From Streptomyces sp. KL109B (GTDB taxonomy: Bacteria; Actinomycetota; Actinomycetes; Streptomycetales; Streptomycetaceae), in NCBI RefSeq assembly GCF_030766935.1, contig NZ_JASERL010000010.1, forward strand, positions 186,001-250,000: 64,000 bases of DNA. Reading direction: 5' to 3'. The notes under the pieces are model-generated. The model made no database searches. It had not been told where the DNA came from and was given only the letters and a program-made list of their open reading frames with translations. The position numbers and the translations under genes were made by a program. Of this stretch, positions 26,219-34,628 are shown in pieces; the stretch's first letter is position 1; the number at the start of each line of letters is the position of its first letter.

Positions 26219-26715
26219 GAGCGGCTCCAGGTCCCGGACTTGCCGCCCGTCTTCTCCTCGACCCGCACGTCGGAGATGACGGCCCCCTTGTCGACCGCCT
26301 TGACCATGTCGACGACGGTGAGGGCGGCGACCGAGACCGCCGTGAGGGCCTCCATCTCGACGCCCGTACGGTCCGTCGTCTTCACGGTCGCGAGGATCTC
26401 CACGGCGTCGTCCGCCACGGACAGGTCGAGCTTCACGCCGGAGACGGCCAGCGGGTGGCAGAGCGGGATCAGGTCGGGGGTGCGCTTGGCGCCCATGATT
26501 CCCGCGATCCGCGCCGTCGCGAGCGCGTCCCCCTTCGGCACGCCCTCGCCGCGCAACAGCTCCACCACGCGCGGCGAGACGAGGACGCGGCCGCTGGCGC
26601 GGGCGGTGCGCGCGGTGACGTCCTTCTGCGACACGTCGACCATGCGGGCGGCGCCCGCCTCGTCGATGTGGGTGAGGTGGCCGGGCTCGTCCTGCTGGTC
26701 CTGTGAAGTGCTCAT
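26215..26715 (-). CDS. moaC: Cyclic pyranopterin monophosphate synthase MoaC
   Basis: 166 aa. Forms cyclic pyranopterin monophosphate with MoaA in molybdenum cofactor synthesis. Conserved stretches: LTHIDEAGAARMVDVS, the active-site IPLCHPL, and TTDRTGVEMEALTAVSVAALT. I take ATG 26715; an in-frame GTG at 26727 lies closer to a GGAGG but adds only four residues. Middle gene of glp-moaC-mogA, with ATGA coupling to mogA. Confidence 0.93.
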   Translation of the reverse strand: MSTSQDQQDEPGHLTHIDEAGAARMVDVSQKDVTARTARASGRVLVSPRVVELLRGEGVPKGDALATARIAGIMGAKRTPDLIPLCHPLAVSGVKLDLSVADDAVEILATVKTTDRTGVEMEALTAVSVAALTVVDMVKAVDKGAVISDVRVEEKTGGKSGTWSRS

Positions 26716-26757
26716 GATGCGCGACACGCTATCGCGCGCCTCCGACAATCGGCCGGG

Positions 26758-28104
26758 TCAGCCCAGCAGGACCACGTCCACCTCGGTCCCCGGCTCCACC
26801 GACGTCTCGTCCTCGGGCACCACGATCAGGGAGTCCGCGTGGGCGAGCGCCGCGATGAGGTGCGAACCTGCGCCGCCGACGGGGGTGACCTCGCCGGCCT
26901 CGGCGTCGTAGCTGCCGCGCAGGAACTGGCGCTTGCCGGACGGCGAGGTCAGCGCCTTGTCGGCGGTCAGTTTCGCGCGGACCGCGGGGCGGTGCACGGA
27001 GTCCGCGGGCAGGCCCATCAGGGCTCGGATGGCGGGGCGTACGAACAGCTCGAAGGAGACGTACGAGGAGACCGGGTTGCCGGGCAGTGCGAGCAGCGGG
27101 GTGTGGTCGGGGCCGATGGAGCCGAAGCCCTGCGGCTTGCCGGGCTGCATGGCGAGCTTGCGGAACTCGACGCCGCTGCCCGCCCCGATGCCCTCCTCCT
27201 CGTCCGGGTCGCCGATGCCGGTCAGGGCCTCCTTCACCACGTCGTACGCGCCGACGCTGACGCCGCCGGTGGTGACGACGAGGTCGGCGCGGATCAGCTG
27301 GTCCTCGATGGTGGAGCGGAGCGTCTCGGCGTCGTCGGAGACCGCGCCGACCCGGTAGGCGATGGCTCCGGCGTCGCGGGCGGCGGCGGTGAGGGCGAAG
27401 CTGTTGGAGTCGTAGATCTGGCCCTGCGCCAACTGCTCGCCGGGCTGGACGAGTTCGCTTCCGGTGGAGACGACGACCACGCGCGGGCGCGGGTGTACGC
27501 GTACGGTGCCGCGGCCGATGGCTGCGAGCAGCGCGATCTGCGGCGGGCCGAGGACGGTGCCGGCGGTGAGCGCGCGGTCGCCTGCCTGTACGTCGCTGCC
27601 TTGCGCGCGTACGTGCGCGCGTGCCTCGGCGGGGCGGTGCACGCGGACCTCGCCGGTGGCGCCTTCGGGGGCGGCGCTGTGGGCGGTCATGGTGGTGGCG
27701 GGGCCCGCGCCGAGGCCGCCGTCGGTCCACTCCACGGGGACCACGGTCTCGGCGCCGGGCGGCAGCGGGGCGCCGGTCATGATGCGGGCGGCCTCGCCGG
27801 GGCCCACGGTGGGCTGTTCGGCCTGGCCGGCCGCGACGTCGCCGATGACCGTGAGCACGGCGGGGAACTCCTCGCTCGCGCCCGCGACGTCCGCGACGCG
27901 CACCGCGTAGCCGTCCATCGAGCTGTTGTCGAAGGGCGGCAGTGACAGCGCGGCCGTGACCTCCTCGACGAGCACACAGCCCTGTGCGTCGAGGAGTTGG
28001 AGGTCGATGGGGTCGAGCGCCTGGACGGTGCCGAGGATGTCCTCCAGGTGCTCGTCCACCGACCAGATCTGCGCCTGGTCCGTCGTGGAACCGAAACTGT
28101 TCAC
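26758..28104 (-). CDS. glp: Gephyrin-like molybdotransferase Glp (MoeA)
   Basis: 448 aa, starting GTG 28104 with GGGGAG 6 nt upstream. MoeA inserts molybdate into adenylated molybdopterin. Domain signs: N-terminal PFDNSSMDGYAV, RIMTGAPLPPGAETVVPVE, the MoCF_biosynth domain with STGSELV and TTGGVSVGAYD, and LPGNPVSS. In corynebacteria the orthologue Glp has a second role in cell division through its receptor GlpR. The presence of a sepX/glpR gene in the same cluster here makes the same double role plausible. Confidence 0.9.
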   Translation of the reverse strand: MNSFGSTTDQAQIWSVDEHLEDILGTVQALDPIDLQLLDAQGCVLVEEVTAALSLPPFDNSSMDGYAVRVADVAGASEEFPAVLTVIGDVAAGQAEQPTVGPGEAARIMTGAPLPPGAETVVPVEWTDGGLGAGPATTMTAHSAAPEGATGEVRVHRPAEARAHVRAQGSDVQAGDRALTAGTVLGPPQIALLAAIGRGTVRVHPRPRVVVVSTGSELVQPGEQLAQGQIYDSNSFALTAAARDAGAIAYRVGAVSDDAETLRSTIEDQLIRADLVVTTGGVSVGAYDVVKEALTGIGDPDEEEGIGAGSGVEFRKLAMQPGKPQGFGSIGPDHTPLLALPGNPVSSYVSFELFVRPAIRALMGLPADSVHRPAVRAKLTADKALTSPSGKRQFLRGSYDAEAGEVTPVGGAGSHLIAALAHADSLIVVPEDETSVEPGTEVDVVLLG

Positions 28105-28181
28105 TGCTGCTCCCCTGCTCCTCGTGCCGGTGTTGCTGGTACCCCGGCGTTATTACCACGGGCCGGCCGCGGAGCGAGGCG

Positions 28182-29084
28182 TCAGACCTCCTCGGCGACG
28201 TAGCCGCGCAGCCAGGCGCGGAACTCCGGGCCCAGGTCCTCACGTTCGCACGCGAGTCGGACAATCGCCTTGAGGTAGTCGCCGCGGTCGCCGGTGTCGT
28301 AGCGGCGGCCCTTGAAGACGACGCCGTGCACGGGGCCGCCGACCTTCTCGTCGTGAGCGAGCTGCTGGAGGGCGTCGGTGAGCTGGATCTCGCCGCCGCG
28401 GCCCGGCTCGGTCTTGCGCAGTATGTCGAAGACGGCCGGGTCGAGGACGTAGCGGCCGATGATCGCGTAGTTGGAGGGGGCGTCGGCCGGGTCCGGCTTC
28501 TCCACGAGGTCGGTGACCTTCACGACGTCGCCGTCCTCGGTGGCCTGGACCGCCGCGCATCCGTAGAGGTGGATCTGCGAGGGCTCCACCTCCATGAGCG
28601 CGATGACGCTGCCGCCGTGCTCCTCCTGGACCTCGACCATCTTCCGCAGCAGCGGGTCGCGGGGGTCGATCAGGTCGTCGCCGAGGAGGACCGCGAACGG
28701 CTCGTCGCCGACGTGCGGGGCGGCGCACAGGACGGCGTGGCCGAGGCCCTTGGGGTCGCCCTGGCGCACGTAGTGGATGGTGGCGAGGTCGTTGGACTCC
28801 TGGACCTTGGCCAGGCGGCGCGCGTCGCCCTTCTTCTCCAGGGCCGCCTCCAGCTCGTGGTTGCGGTCGAAGTGGTCCTCCAGGGGGCGCTTGTTGCGAC
28901 CTGTGATCATCAGTACGTCGCCGAGACCCGCCGACGCGGCCTCTTCGACCACGTACTGGATCGCCGGCTTGTCGACGACCGGGAGCATCTCCTTGGGTGT
29001 CGCCTTCGTGGCGGGCAGGAACCGGGTGCCGAGGCCCGCTGCGGGGATGACAGCCTTGGTGATCCTGGTGTGCGCGTCAGTCAT
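28182..29084 (-). CDS. galU: UTP-glucose-1-phosphate uridylyltransferase
   Basis: 300 aa. Makes UDP-glucose for cell-wall and exopolysaccharide glycosylation. The nucleotidyltransferase motif AGLGTRFLPATKATPKEMLP is at the N-terminus, followed by VDKPAIQYVVEEA, the FAVLLGDDLID metal-binding segment, and the substrate loop EKPDPADAPSN. ATG 29084 is preferred over ATG 29096. It lies upstream of glp on the same strand with a 77-bp gap and is divergent from the 5-FCL gene. Confidence 0.94.
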   Translation of the reverse strand: MTDAHTRITKAVIPAAGLGTRFLPATKATPKEMLPVVDKPAIQYVVEEAASAGLGDVLMITGRNKRPLEDHFDRNHELEAALEKKGDARRLAKVQESNDLATIHYVRQGDPKGLGHAVLCAAPHVGDEPFAVLLGDDLIDPRDPLLRKMVEVQEEHGGSVIALMEVEPSQIHLYGCAAVQATEDGDVVKVTDLVEKPDPADAPSNYAIIGRYVLDPAVFDILRKTEPGRGGEIQLTDALQQLAHDEKVGGPVHGVVFKGRRYDTGDRGDYLKAIVRLACEREDLGPEFRAWLRGYVAEEV

Positions 29085-29178
29085 GCGGGTCACCATATCC
29101 GGCCGCTATGGGCGGAATCTGTGGGTCCGCTTTGTAGGCACATATATGCGTCGAATAGGAGAGGTTTGTGAACCGGCT

Positions 29179-29814
29179 ATGAGTCCGCACACGAGTGAGC
29201 CCACGGATGGCCCGCGCGGCGCCCACCCTGACAAGCGTTCATTGCGGCGGGAGTTCCTCCAGGTGAGGAACGCGTTGACGCCCGATGACGTACGGGAGAC
29301 GGAGCGGGCCGTCGCCCGACAGGCGCTCGAACTCGACGAGTTGGCGAAGGCCCGCACCGTGGCCGCGTACGTCTCCGTAGGAGGCGAGCCGGGGACGGGC
29401 GCGCTTCTCGACGCCCTACGCGCGCGTGGCACGCGCGTGCTGCTGCCGGTCCTGCTGCCCGACAACGACCTGGACTGGGGTGTGTACGACGGGGCCGGGT
29501 CGCTCGCGAGCGTGCAACATCCGGGGAAGATCGCCCTGTTGGAGCCGGGCGGCGAGCGGCTCGGCCCGGACGCCGTCCTGGAGGCGGACGCCGTACTGCT
29601 GCCGGGGCTCGCCGTGGACGCGCGCGGGATGCGGCTGGGGCGCGGCGGGGGCTCGTACGACAGGGTGCTCGCGCGCCTGGAGGCGGCCGGTGCGCGGCCC
29701 GCCCTGGTGGTGCTGCTGCACGACAGCGAGGTCGTCGCGCATGTCCCGGAGGAGACGCACGACAAGGCCGTGGACGCCGTCGTCACGCCCACGGGCGTGC
29801 GGCGCTTCGCCTGA
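29179..29814 (+). CDS. 5-formyltetrahydrofolate cyclo-ligase
   Basis: 211 aa. Converts 5-formyl-THF to methenyl-THF with ATP hydrolysis. Evidence is the N-terminal KRSLRREFLQVRNAL, the Arg/Lys phosphate-binding region, and the family signature LGRGGGSYDR. An ATG at 29146 is in frame and could be the true start, since the ribosome-like AGGAGAGG is rather far (14 nt) from 29179. The gene is divergent from galU and closed by a very long perfect hairpin. Confidence 0.9.
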   Translation: MSPHTSEPTDGPRGAHPDKRSLRREFLQVRNALTPDDVRETERAVARQALELDELAKARTVAAYVSVGGEPGTGALLDALRARGTRVLLPVLLPDNDLDWGVYDGAGSLASVQHPGKIALLEPGGERLGPDAVLEADAVLLPGLAVDARGMRLGRGGGSYDRVLARLEAAGARPALVVLLHDSEVVAHVPEETHDKAVDAVVTPTGVRRFA

Positions 29815-29823
29815 GGGCGCCGG

Positions 29824-29873
29824 GTTACGTAGAAGGGGCCTCCACGCGCGCGTGGAGGCCCCTTCTACGTAAC
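29824..29873. terminator. 50-nt perfect palindrome, bidirectional terminator
   Basis: The whole stretch is self-complementary: a 25-nt arm beginning GTTACGTAGAAGGGGCCTCC meets its complement through a CGCGCG centre. It lies between the convergent 5-FCL and penicillin acylase genes. The arm is far longer than needed for termination. Confidence 0.8.
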
Positions 29874-29883
29874 TACTGCCCGG

Positions 29884-32637
29884 CTACGGCTTGAGGACCA
29901 GCGTGTCCTCGGTGCTGTCGCCGACGGCCTTCTTGGAGAAGTTCCACGGCAGCAGGTCACCCTTGACCCACTTGTCGGTCTGGTCCGTGTAGTGGTCGCT
30001 GAAGGTGTGCCCCGAGGCGCCCGTGAGGTTGATCCACTTGGACTTGTCGAGGTCCTCCATGTTGACCACCATCCGCATGGACGGCACCCAGTCGACTCCG
30101 TAGCCGCCCGCCGCGTTCCAGCCGGTCGCGTTCACGGCCGCCTCGCCGCCGCCCAGCTTCCAGGGGCCGCGGTTGAGCACGTACTGCAGCCAGCCGGGCC
30201 CCTCGGTGCCGAGGGTCTGGTTCTTCAGCTGCAGCTTGTGCAGGCGGCCCCAGCTCCAGGTGTCGATGTCCTTGCCGAGCTTGGCCGTGAGGTCCCAGCG
30301 GGCGTCCTCCATGGCGCGCCGGAACAGCTGGTCACGGTTCTTGGTGGGGTCGTTCGTGCGGCTGCCCGGCGTCTTCCACCAGTCGTTCTTCTCGTCCTTG
30401 ATGATCTTGCGGACGACCTCGAACCAGCGGTCGCCGCCGTCCGGCTGCGCCTGGTCGGGCGCCCGCTCGCCGCACTCGCGCACCTCGCGGTCCTCGTCGG
30501 CGGGGCCGGTCTTGTCGACCGGTTCGACGCTGAGGCACTGGCCCTCCACGCGCAGCTCCTTGGGCAGCTTGTTGCCGAAGGCGAGCTTCAGGATGTTGCG
30601 CCACACGGAGTTGAAGTAGGCCGCGGCGGCCGAGTCCGGGTTCTGGGTGTAGTCCCAGTTCTCCAGGAGCTGCTGCGCCTCGCGGACGTCCGGGTCCTTG
30701 ATGTCGATCTTCTGCAGGTAGGGCACGAGCAGCTTGGCGATCTCGCTGCTGTTGTCCATCTGCATGGTGCGCATGTCGTCGGTGGAGATCTTCCCGCCGT
30801 CCTTGATCTTCGACTCGATCAGGTCGGTGATGCGCTGGCTTCGGGTGCCGTAGCCCCAGTCCTTGGTCAGCGTGTACGGGTAGTCGTCGTCGACCACGGC
30901 CTGGTTGGCGGTCACGATGTAGCCGCGCTTGGGGTTGAACTCGTAGGGCAGCTCGTCCTGCTTGATGTAGCCGGTCCAGCGGTACTTGGAGTCCCAGCCG
31001 GGAGCCGGGAGCGAGCCGTCGCCCTCGCCGCGGGTGGGGATCCGGCCCGGCAGCTGGTAGCCGATGTTGCCCTCGGTGTCGGCGTACGTGAGGTTCTGCG
31101 AGGGCACCTCGAAGTCGGCGGAGGCCTTGCGGAACTCGGACCAGTTCGACGCCTTGTCGAGGTTGAAGACGGCGTCCATGGTGTTGCCCGGCTGCAGCGC
31201 GGTCCAGCGCAGCGCGACGCCGTAGCCGTCGCCGCGGTCGGGGGCCGCCGCGTCCACGCCGGCCTTCTTGCCGACCTTGACGAGTTCGGAGTTTCTGTCG
31301 GACAGCAGCGGGCCGTTGTCCGTCTCGCGGATCGTGATCGTCTTGGAGTCGCCGCCCGCGACCTTGATGGTCTCCTTGCGGGTCTTGAAGGGCACCGTCC
31401 TGTCGTCGACGAGGTAGCCGTCGCCGCTGAACTTCTCCAGGTAGAGATCGGTGACGTCGACGCCCGAGTTGGTCAGGCCCCAGGAGATGTTCTGGTTGTG
31501 GCCGATGACCACGCCGGGCATGCCCGCGAAGGTGTAACCGGACGTGTCGTACTGGCACTTGCTGGAGACGCTCGTGCAGTGCAGGCCCATCTGGTACCAG
31601 ACGGACGGCAGTTGCGGCGCCAGGTGCGGGTCGTTGGCGAGCAGCGGCTTCCCGGTGATGGTGTGGTCGCCCGAGACCACCCAGGAGTTGGAGCCGATGC
31701 CGTTGCCGTTGGGGCCGAGGCCCGCGGAGGCGGGAATCTTGTCCAGGACGTCGGAGAGGCCGCCGAGCTGGCTCTGGAGGCCGCTGGGAGCCGCTGTGCC
31801 GCCCGCGAGGCCGGTGCCCGCCGCCCCGGCCGTCCGCGTGCCCGTGCCGCCCTGTGCGGACGCGTCGTAGGACTTCGTGGCGCTGTTGTAGCCGCCCTCC
31901 TGCACGATCGGCTTGTGCCGCGTGTACGGGTAGTCGGGGTACAGGTCGGCGATCTGCTTCGGGCCGAGCCGGCTCGTCATCAGCGAGCGGTCGATCTCCT
32001 CCTGCATGTTGCCGCGCAGGTCCCAGGCCATCGCCTTGAGCCAGGCCACCGAGTCGACCGGGGACCACTTCTGCGGCTTGTAGTCGTTCTCGAAGCCGAG
32101 CGCGACGTACTCGGCGGAGATGTCCTTGCCGCTCTTGCCGCCCAAGTAGGAGTTGACTCCCTTGGAGTACGCCTGGAGGTACTTCTTGGTCGCGGGCGAC
32201 AGCTTGGAGTCGTACTCCTTCTGCGCCACCCGGTGCCAGCCCATGGTGCGCAGGAACTCATCGGTCTTGACCTGGCCCTTGCCGAACATCTCGGAGAGCC
32301 GACCGGAGGTCGTATGGCGCCGCACGTCCATCTCGTAGAACCGGTCCTGCGCCTGTACATAGCCCTGCGCCATGAACAGGTCGTGGTCCGTGGACGCGTA
32401 GATCTGCGGGATCCCGTAGCCGTCCCGCTTCACCTGCACCGGTCCGTCGAGCCCGTCGAGTTGGATGGACCCGGTCGTCTGCGGCATGGAGGCGCGGACG
32501 CTGTCGACGCTCCAGTAGGCACCGAAACCGATGCCCGCGAGAACGGCCAACACGAGGACGATCACGATCAGTCGGGCTCGGCGCCCCTTCTTCTTGCCGG
32601 GCGGGCCACCGGCAGAGGCGTTCGTAGTGTCGGGCAT
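29884..32637 (-). CDS. Penicillin acylase family protein (Ntn hydrolase)
   Basis: 917 aa. A single N-terminal membrane helix (about 21-43) after a basic GKKKGRRARL stretch anchors it with the enzyme outside. The precursor has an alpha chain, a Gly/Ala-rich spacer (about 255-310) and a beta chain that should start at S316 in GSNSWVV, the autocatalytic N-terminal nucleophile of penicillin and acyl-homoserine-lactone acylases. AAGGA precedes the ATG by 6 nt. The substrate might be beta-lactam, acyl-homoserine lactone or an acylated lipopeptide. Divergent from a cation antiporter. Confidence 0.9.
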   Translation of the reverse strand: MPDTTNASAGGPPGKKKGRRARLIVIVLVLAVLAGIGFGAYWSVDSVRASMPQTTGSIQLDGLDGPVQVKRDGYGIPQIYASTDHDLFMAQGYVQAQDRFYEMDVRRHTTSGRLSEMFGKGQVKTDEFLRTMGWHRVAQKEYDSKLSPATKKYLQAYSKGVNSYLGGKSGKDISAEYVALGFENDYKPQKWSPVDSVAWLKAMAWDLRGNMQEEIDRSLMTSRLGPKQIADLYPDYPYTRHKPIVQEGGYNSATKSYDASAQGGTGTRTAGAAGTGLAGGTAAPSGLQSQLGGLSDVLDKIPASAGLGPNGNGIGSNSWVVSGDHTITGKPLLANDPHLAPQLPSVWYQMGLHCTSVSSKCQYDTSGYTFAGMPGVVIGHNQNISWGLTNSGVDVTDLYLEKFSGDGYLVDDRTVPFKTRKETIKVAGGDSKTITIRETDNGPLLSDRNSELVKVGKKAGVDAAAPDRGDGYGVALRWTALQPGNTMDAVFNLDKASNWSEFRKASADFEVPSQNLTYADTEGNIGYQLPGRIPTRGEGDGSLPAPGWDSKYRWTGYIKQDELPYEFNPKRGYIVTANQAVVDDDYPYTLTKDWGYGTRSQRITDLIESKIKDGGKISTDDMRTMQMDNSSEIAKLLVPYLQKIDIKDPDVREAQQLLENWDYTQNPDSAAAAYFNSVWRNILKLAFGNKLPKELRVEGQCLSVEPVDKTGPADEDREVRECGERAPDQAQPDGGDRWFEVVRKIIKDEKNDWWKTPGSRTNDPTKNRDQLFRRAMEDARWDLTAKLGKDIDTWSWGRLHKLQLKNQTLGTEGPGWLQYVLNRGPWKLGGGEAAVNATGWNAAGGYGVDWVPSMRMVVNMEDLDKSKWINLTGASGHTFSDHYTDQTDKWVKGDLLPWNFSKKAVGDSTEDTLVLKP

Positions 32638-32818
32638 CGCGGTCCTTGCTGTCCTTCGCTAACCGGGCGGGGAGGGCGAGAGCAACCTTACGAGCAGTGG
32701 GGTGCGGCTCCGGACGCGGAGTCGGGAAGCGGCCCTCTACGGAGAGCGGCGTGACGTAACCGGCATCAAGAAAGCGTTAACGATTAGGTAAGGTAACGAA
32801 GTAACTCCCCCTGTCGCA

Positions 32819-34393
32819 GTGCCCCTATGGAAGGAACGGCCCCTGACTGTCCACCACCTCAACCAGCTCCTGCTCGTCAGCGCACTCGTGCTGCTCGTGG
32901 CGGTCGCCGCCGTGCGTATCTCGTCACGGAGCGGACTGCCGAGCCTCCTGCTCTACCTCGGCATCGGCGTCCTCATGGGTCAGGACGGGATCGGCAACGT
33001 CTCCTTCAGCAACGCCGAGATGACGCAGGTCATCGGCTACGCGGCGCTCGTCGTGATCCTCGCCGAGGGCGGTCTGGGCACGAAGTGGAAACAGATCAGG
33101 CCCGCCCTCCCCGCTGCCGCCGCCCTGTCGCTCGTGGGTGTGGCGGTGAGCGTGGGCGTGACGGCCGCGGGCGCGCACTACTTGGTGGGCCTGGAGTGGC
33201 AACAGGCGCTCATCATCGGCGCGGTGGTCTCCTCCACGGACGCGGCGGCCGTTTTCTCCGTCCTACGTAGAGTGCCGCTTCCGGCCCGCGTGACCGGCGT
33301 CCTGGAGGCGGAGTCGGGCTTCAACGACGCCCCTGTCGTCATCCTCGTCGTCGCGTTCTCCGCCACGGGCCCCATGGAGCACTGGTACGTCCTCGTCGGC
33401 GAGATCGCCCTGGAGCTCGCGATCGGCGCCGCCATCGGACTCGCGGTCGGCTGGCTCGGCTCCTACGGGCTGCGGCACGTGGCGCTGCCCGCCTCCGGCC
33501 TCTACCCGATCGCCGTCCTCGCCATCGCCACCGTCGCGTACGCCGCGGGCGCCATGGCCCACGGCAGTGGCTTCCTCGCCGTCTATCTGGCCGCCATGGT
33601 GATGGGCAACGCCAAGCTGCCGCACTGGCCGGCCACCCGCGGCTTCGCCGAAGGGCTCGGCTGGATCGCGCAGATCGGCATGTTCGTCCTGCTCGGCCTG
33701 CTGGTCACCCCGCACGCGCTGGCCGACGACATCGTGCCCGCGCTCCTCATCGGCCTGGTCCTCACGATGGTCGCGCGGCCCCTGTCGGTCGTCGTCAGCC
33801 TGCTGCCGTTCCGCATACCGTGGCCGGAGAAGGCCCTCATGTCGTGGGCGGGCCTGCGCGGCGCCGTACCGATCATCCTGGCGACGATCCCGATGGTCAC
33901 GGGCGTCGCCGACAGCCAGCGGATCTTCAACATCGTCTTCGTCCTGGTCGTCGTCTACACCCTCATCCAAGGTCCTACGCTGCCGTGGCTCGCCGGGAAG
34001 CTGCGCCTGAGCGCCTCCGACGACGCCGCCGACCTCGGCATCGAATCGGCGCCCCTGGAGCGGCTGCGCGGACACCTGCTGTCCATCTCCGTCCCCAAGG
34101 GCTCGCGGATGCACGGCGTGGAGGTCGGCGAACTGCGGCTGCCCAAGGGCGCCGCCGTGACCCTCGTCGTCCGCGACGGGGCCTCCTTCGTGCCCGCCCC
34201 GACCACCGTGCTGCGCCACGGCGACGAGCTCCTGGTGGTCGCCACCGACCCGGTGCGGGACGCCGCGGAGGCGCGGCTGCGGGCCGTTTCCGTGGGCGGC
34301 AAGCTGGCCGGCTGGCTGGGACCGGAGCGGCAGGACGCCCGGCAGGGGTCCCGGAATGTCCGCAGGGTCCCTCGGACCCCGGATGCCCGTTAG
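32819..34393 (+). CDS. Potassium/proton antiporter (CPA family, NhaP2/CvrA type) with TrkA_C domain
   Basis: 524 aa. The first 390 residues hold 12-13 membrane segments of a sodium/proton exchanger, including the ion-site motif VSSTDAAAVFSVL and ESGFNDAPVVILV. Residues from about 410 form a RCK C-terminal (TrkA_C) domain that senses a ligand. GTG 32819 has no ribosome site; GGAAGGA lies 7 nt before an in-frame CTG at 32843 (LTVHHLNQLL), which may be the real start. It likely controls cytoplasmic potassium and pH. Confidence 0.9.
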   Translation: MPLWKERPLTVHHLNQLLLVSALVLLVAVAAVRISSRSGLPSLLLYLGIGVLMGQDGIGNVSFSNAEMTQVIGYAALVVILAEGGLGTKWKQIRPALPAAAALSLVGVAVSVGVTAAGAHYLVGLEWQQALIIGAVVSSTDAAAVFSVLRRVPLPARVTGVLEAESGFNDAPVVILVVAFSATGPMEHWYVLVGEIALELAIGAAIGLAVGWLGSYGLRHVALPASGLYPIAVLAIATVAYAAGAMAHGSGFLAVYLAAMVMGNAKLPHWPATRGFAEGLGWIAQIGMFVLLGLLVTPHALADDIVPALLIGLVLTMVARPLSVVVSLLPFRIPWPEKALMSWAGLRGAVPIILATIPMVTGVADSQRIFNIVFVLVVVYTLIQGPTLPWLAGKLRLSASDDAADLGIESAPLERLRGHLLSISVPKGSRMHGVEVGELRLPKGAAVTLVVRDGASFVPAPTTVLRHGDELLVVATDPVRDAAEARLRAVSVGGKLAGWLGPERQDARQGSRNVRRVPRTPDAR

Positions 34394-34628
34394 CATGGAT
34401 GCACAGACCATGTACGACCGACTCTGCCTGACGTAGAGCCGGCGCGACCGCAAAGCGGCCGCGGTCCCCTCGCAGCACTGTGCTTCGCAGCGCCTGAACT
34501 GCTTGGCCCAGGGCCTCTCCTGGCGCGGACCGTAGGTATCACTCGGTTCCCGGCGCATGAGGACGGCTCTCGGCGCGCACCCCTCGACCAGGAGGCGCGC
34601 GCTACCAGGCGGCAGAAAGGCGAGGACC
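34394..34628 (+). other. 235-bp untranslated leader of the MFS gene
   Basis: No full gene fits here. It contains two overlapping mini-ORFs near its left end: one at 34410 reading MYDRLCLT before TAG, and one at 34399 of ten codons. Further along, GC-rich segments could fold. A leader-peptide type control of the MFS gene is possible but unproven. Confidence 0.3.

Noticed and set aside
29884..32637. Calling the acylase a quorum-quenching enzyme
   Set aside because: The Ntn fold and nucleophile are clear, but nothing in the sequence distinguishes lactone from beta-lactam or lipopeptide substrates.
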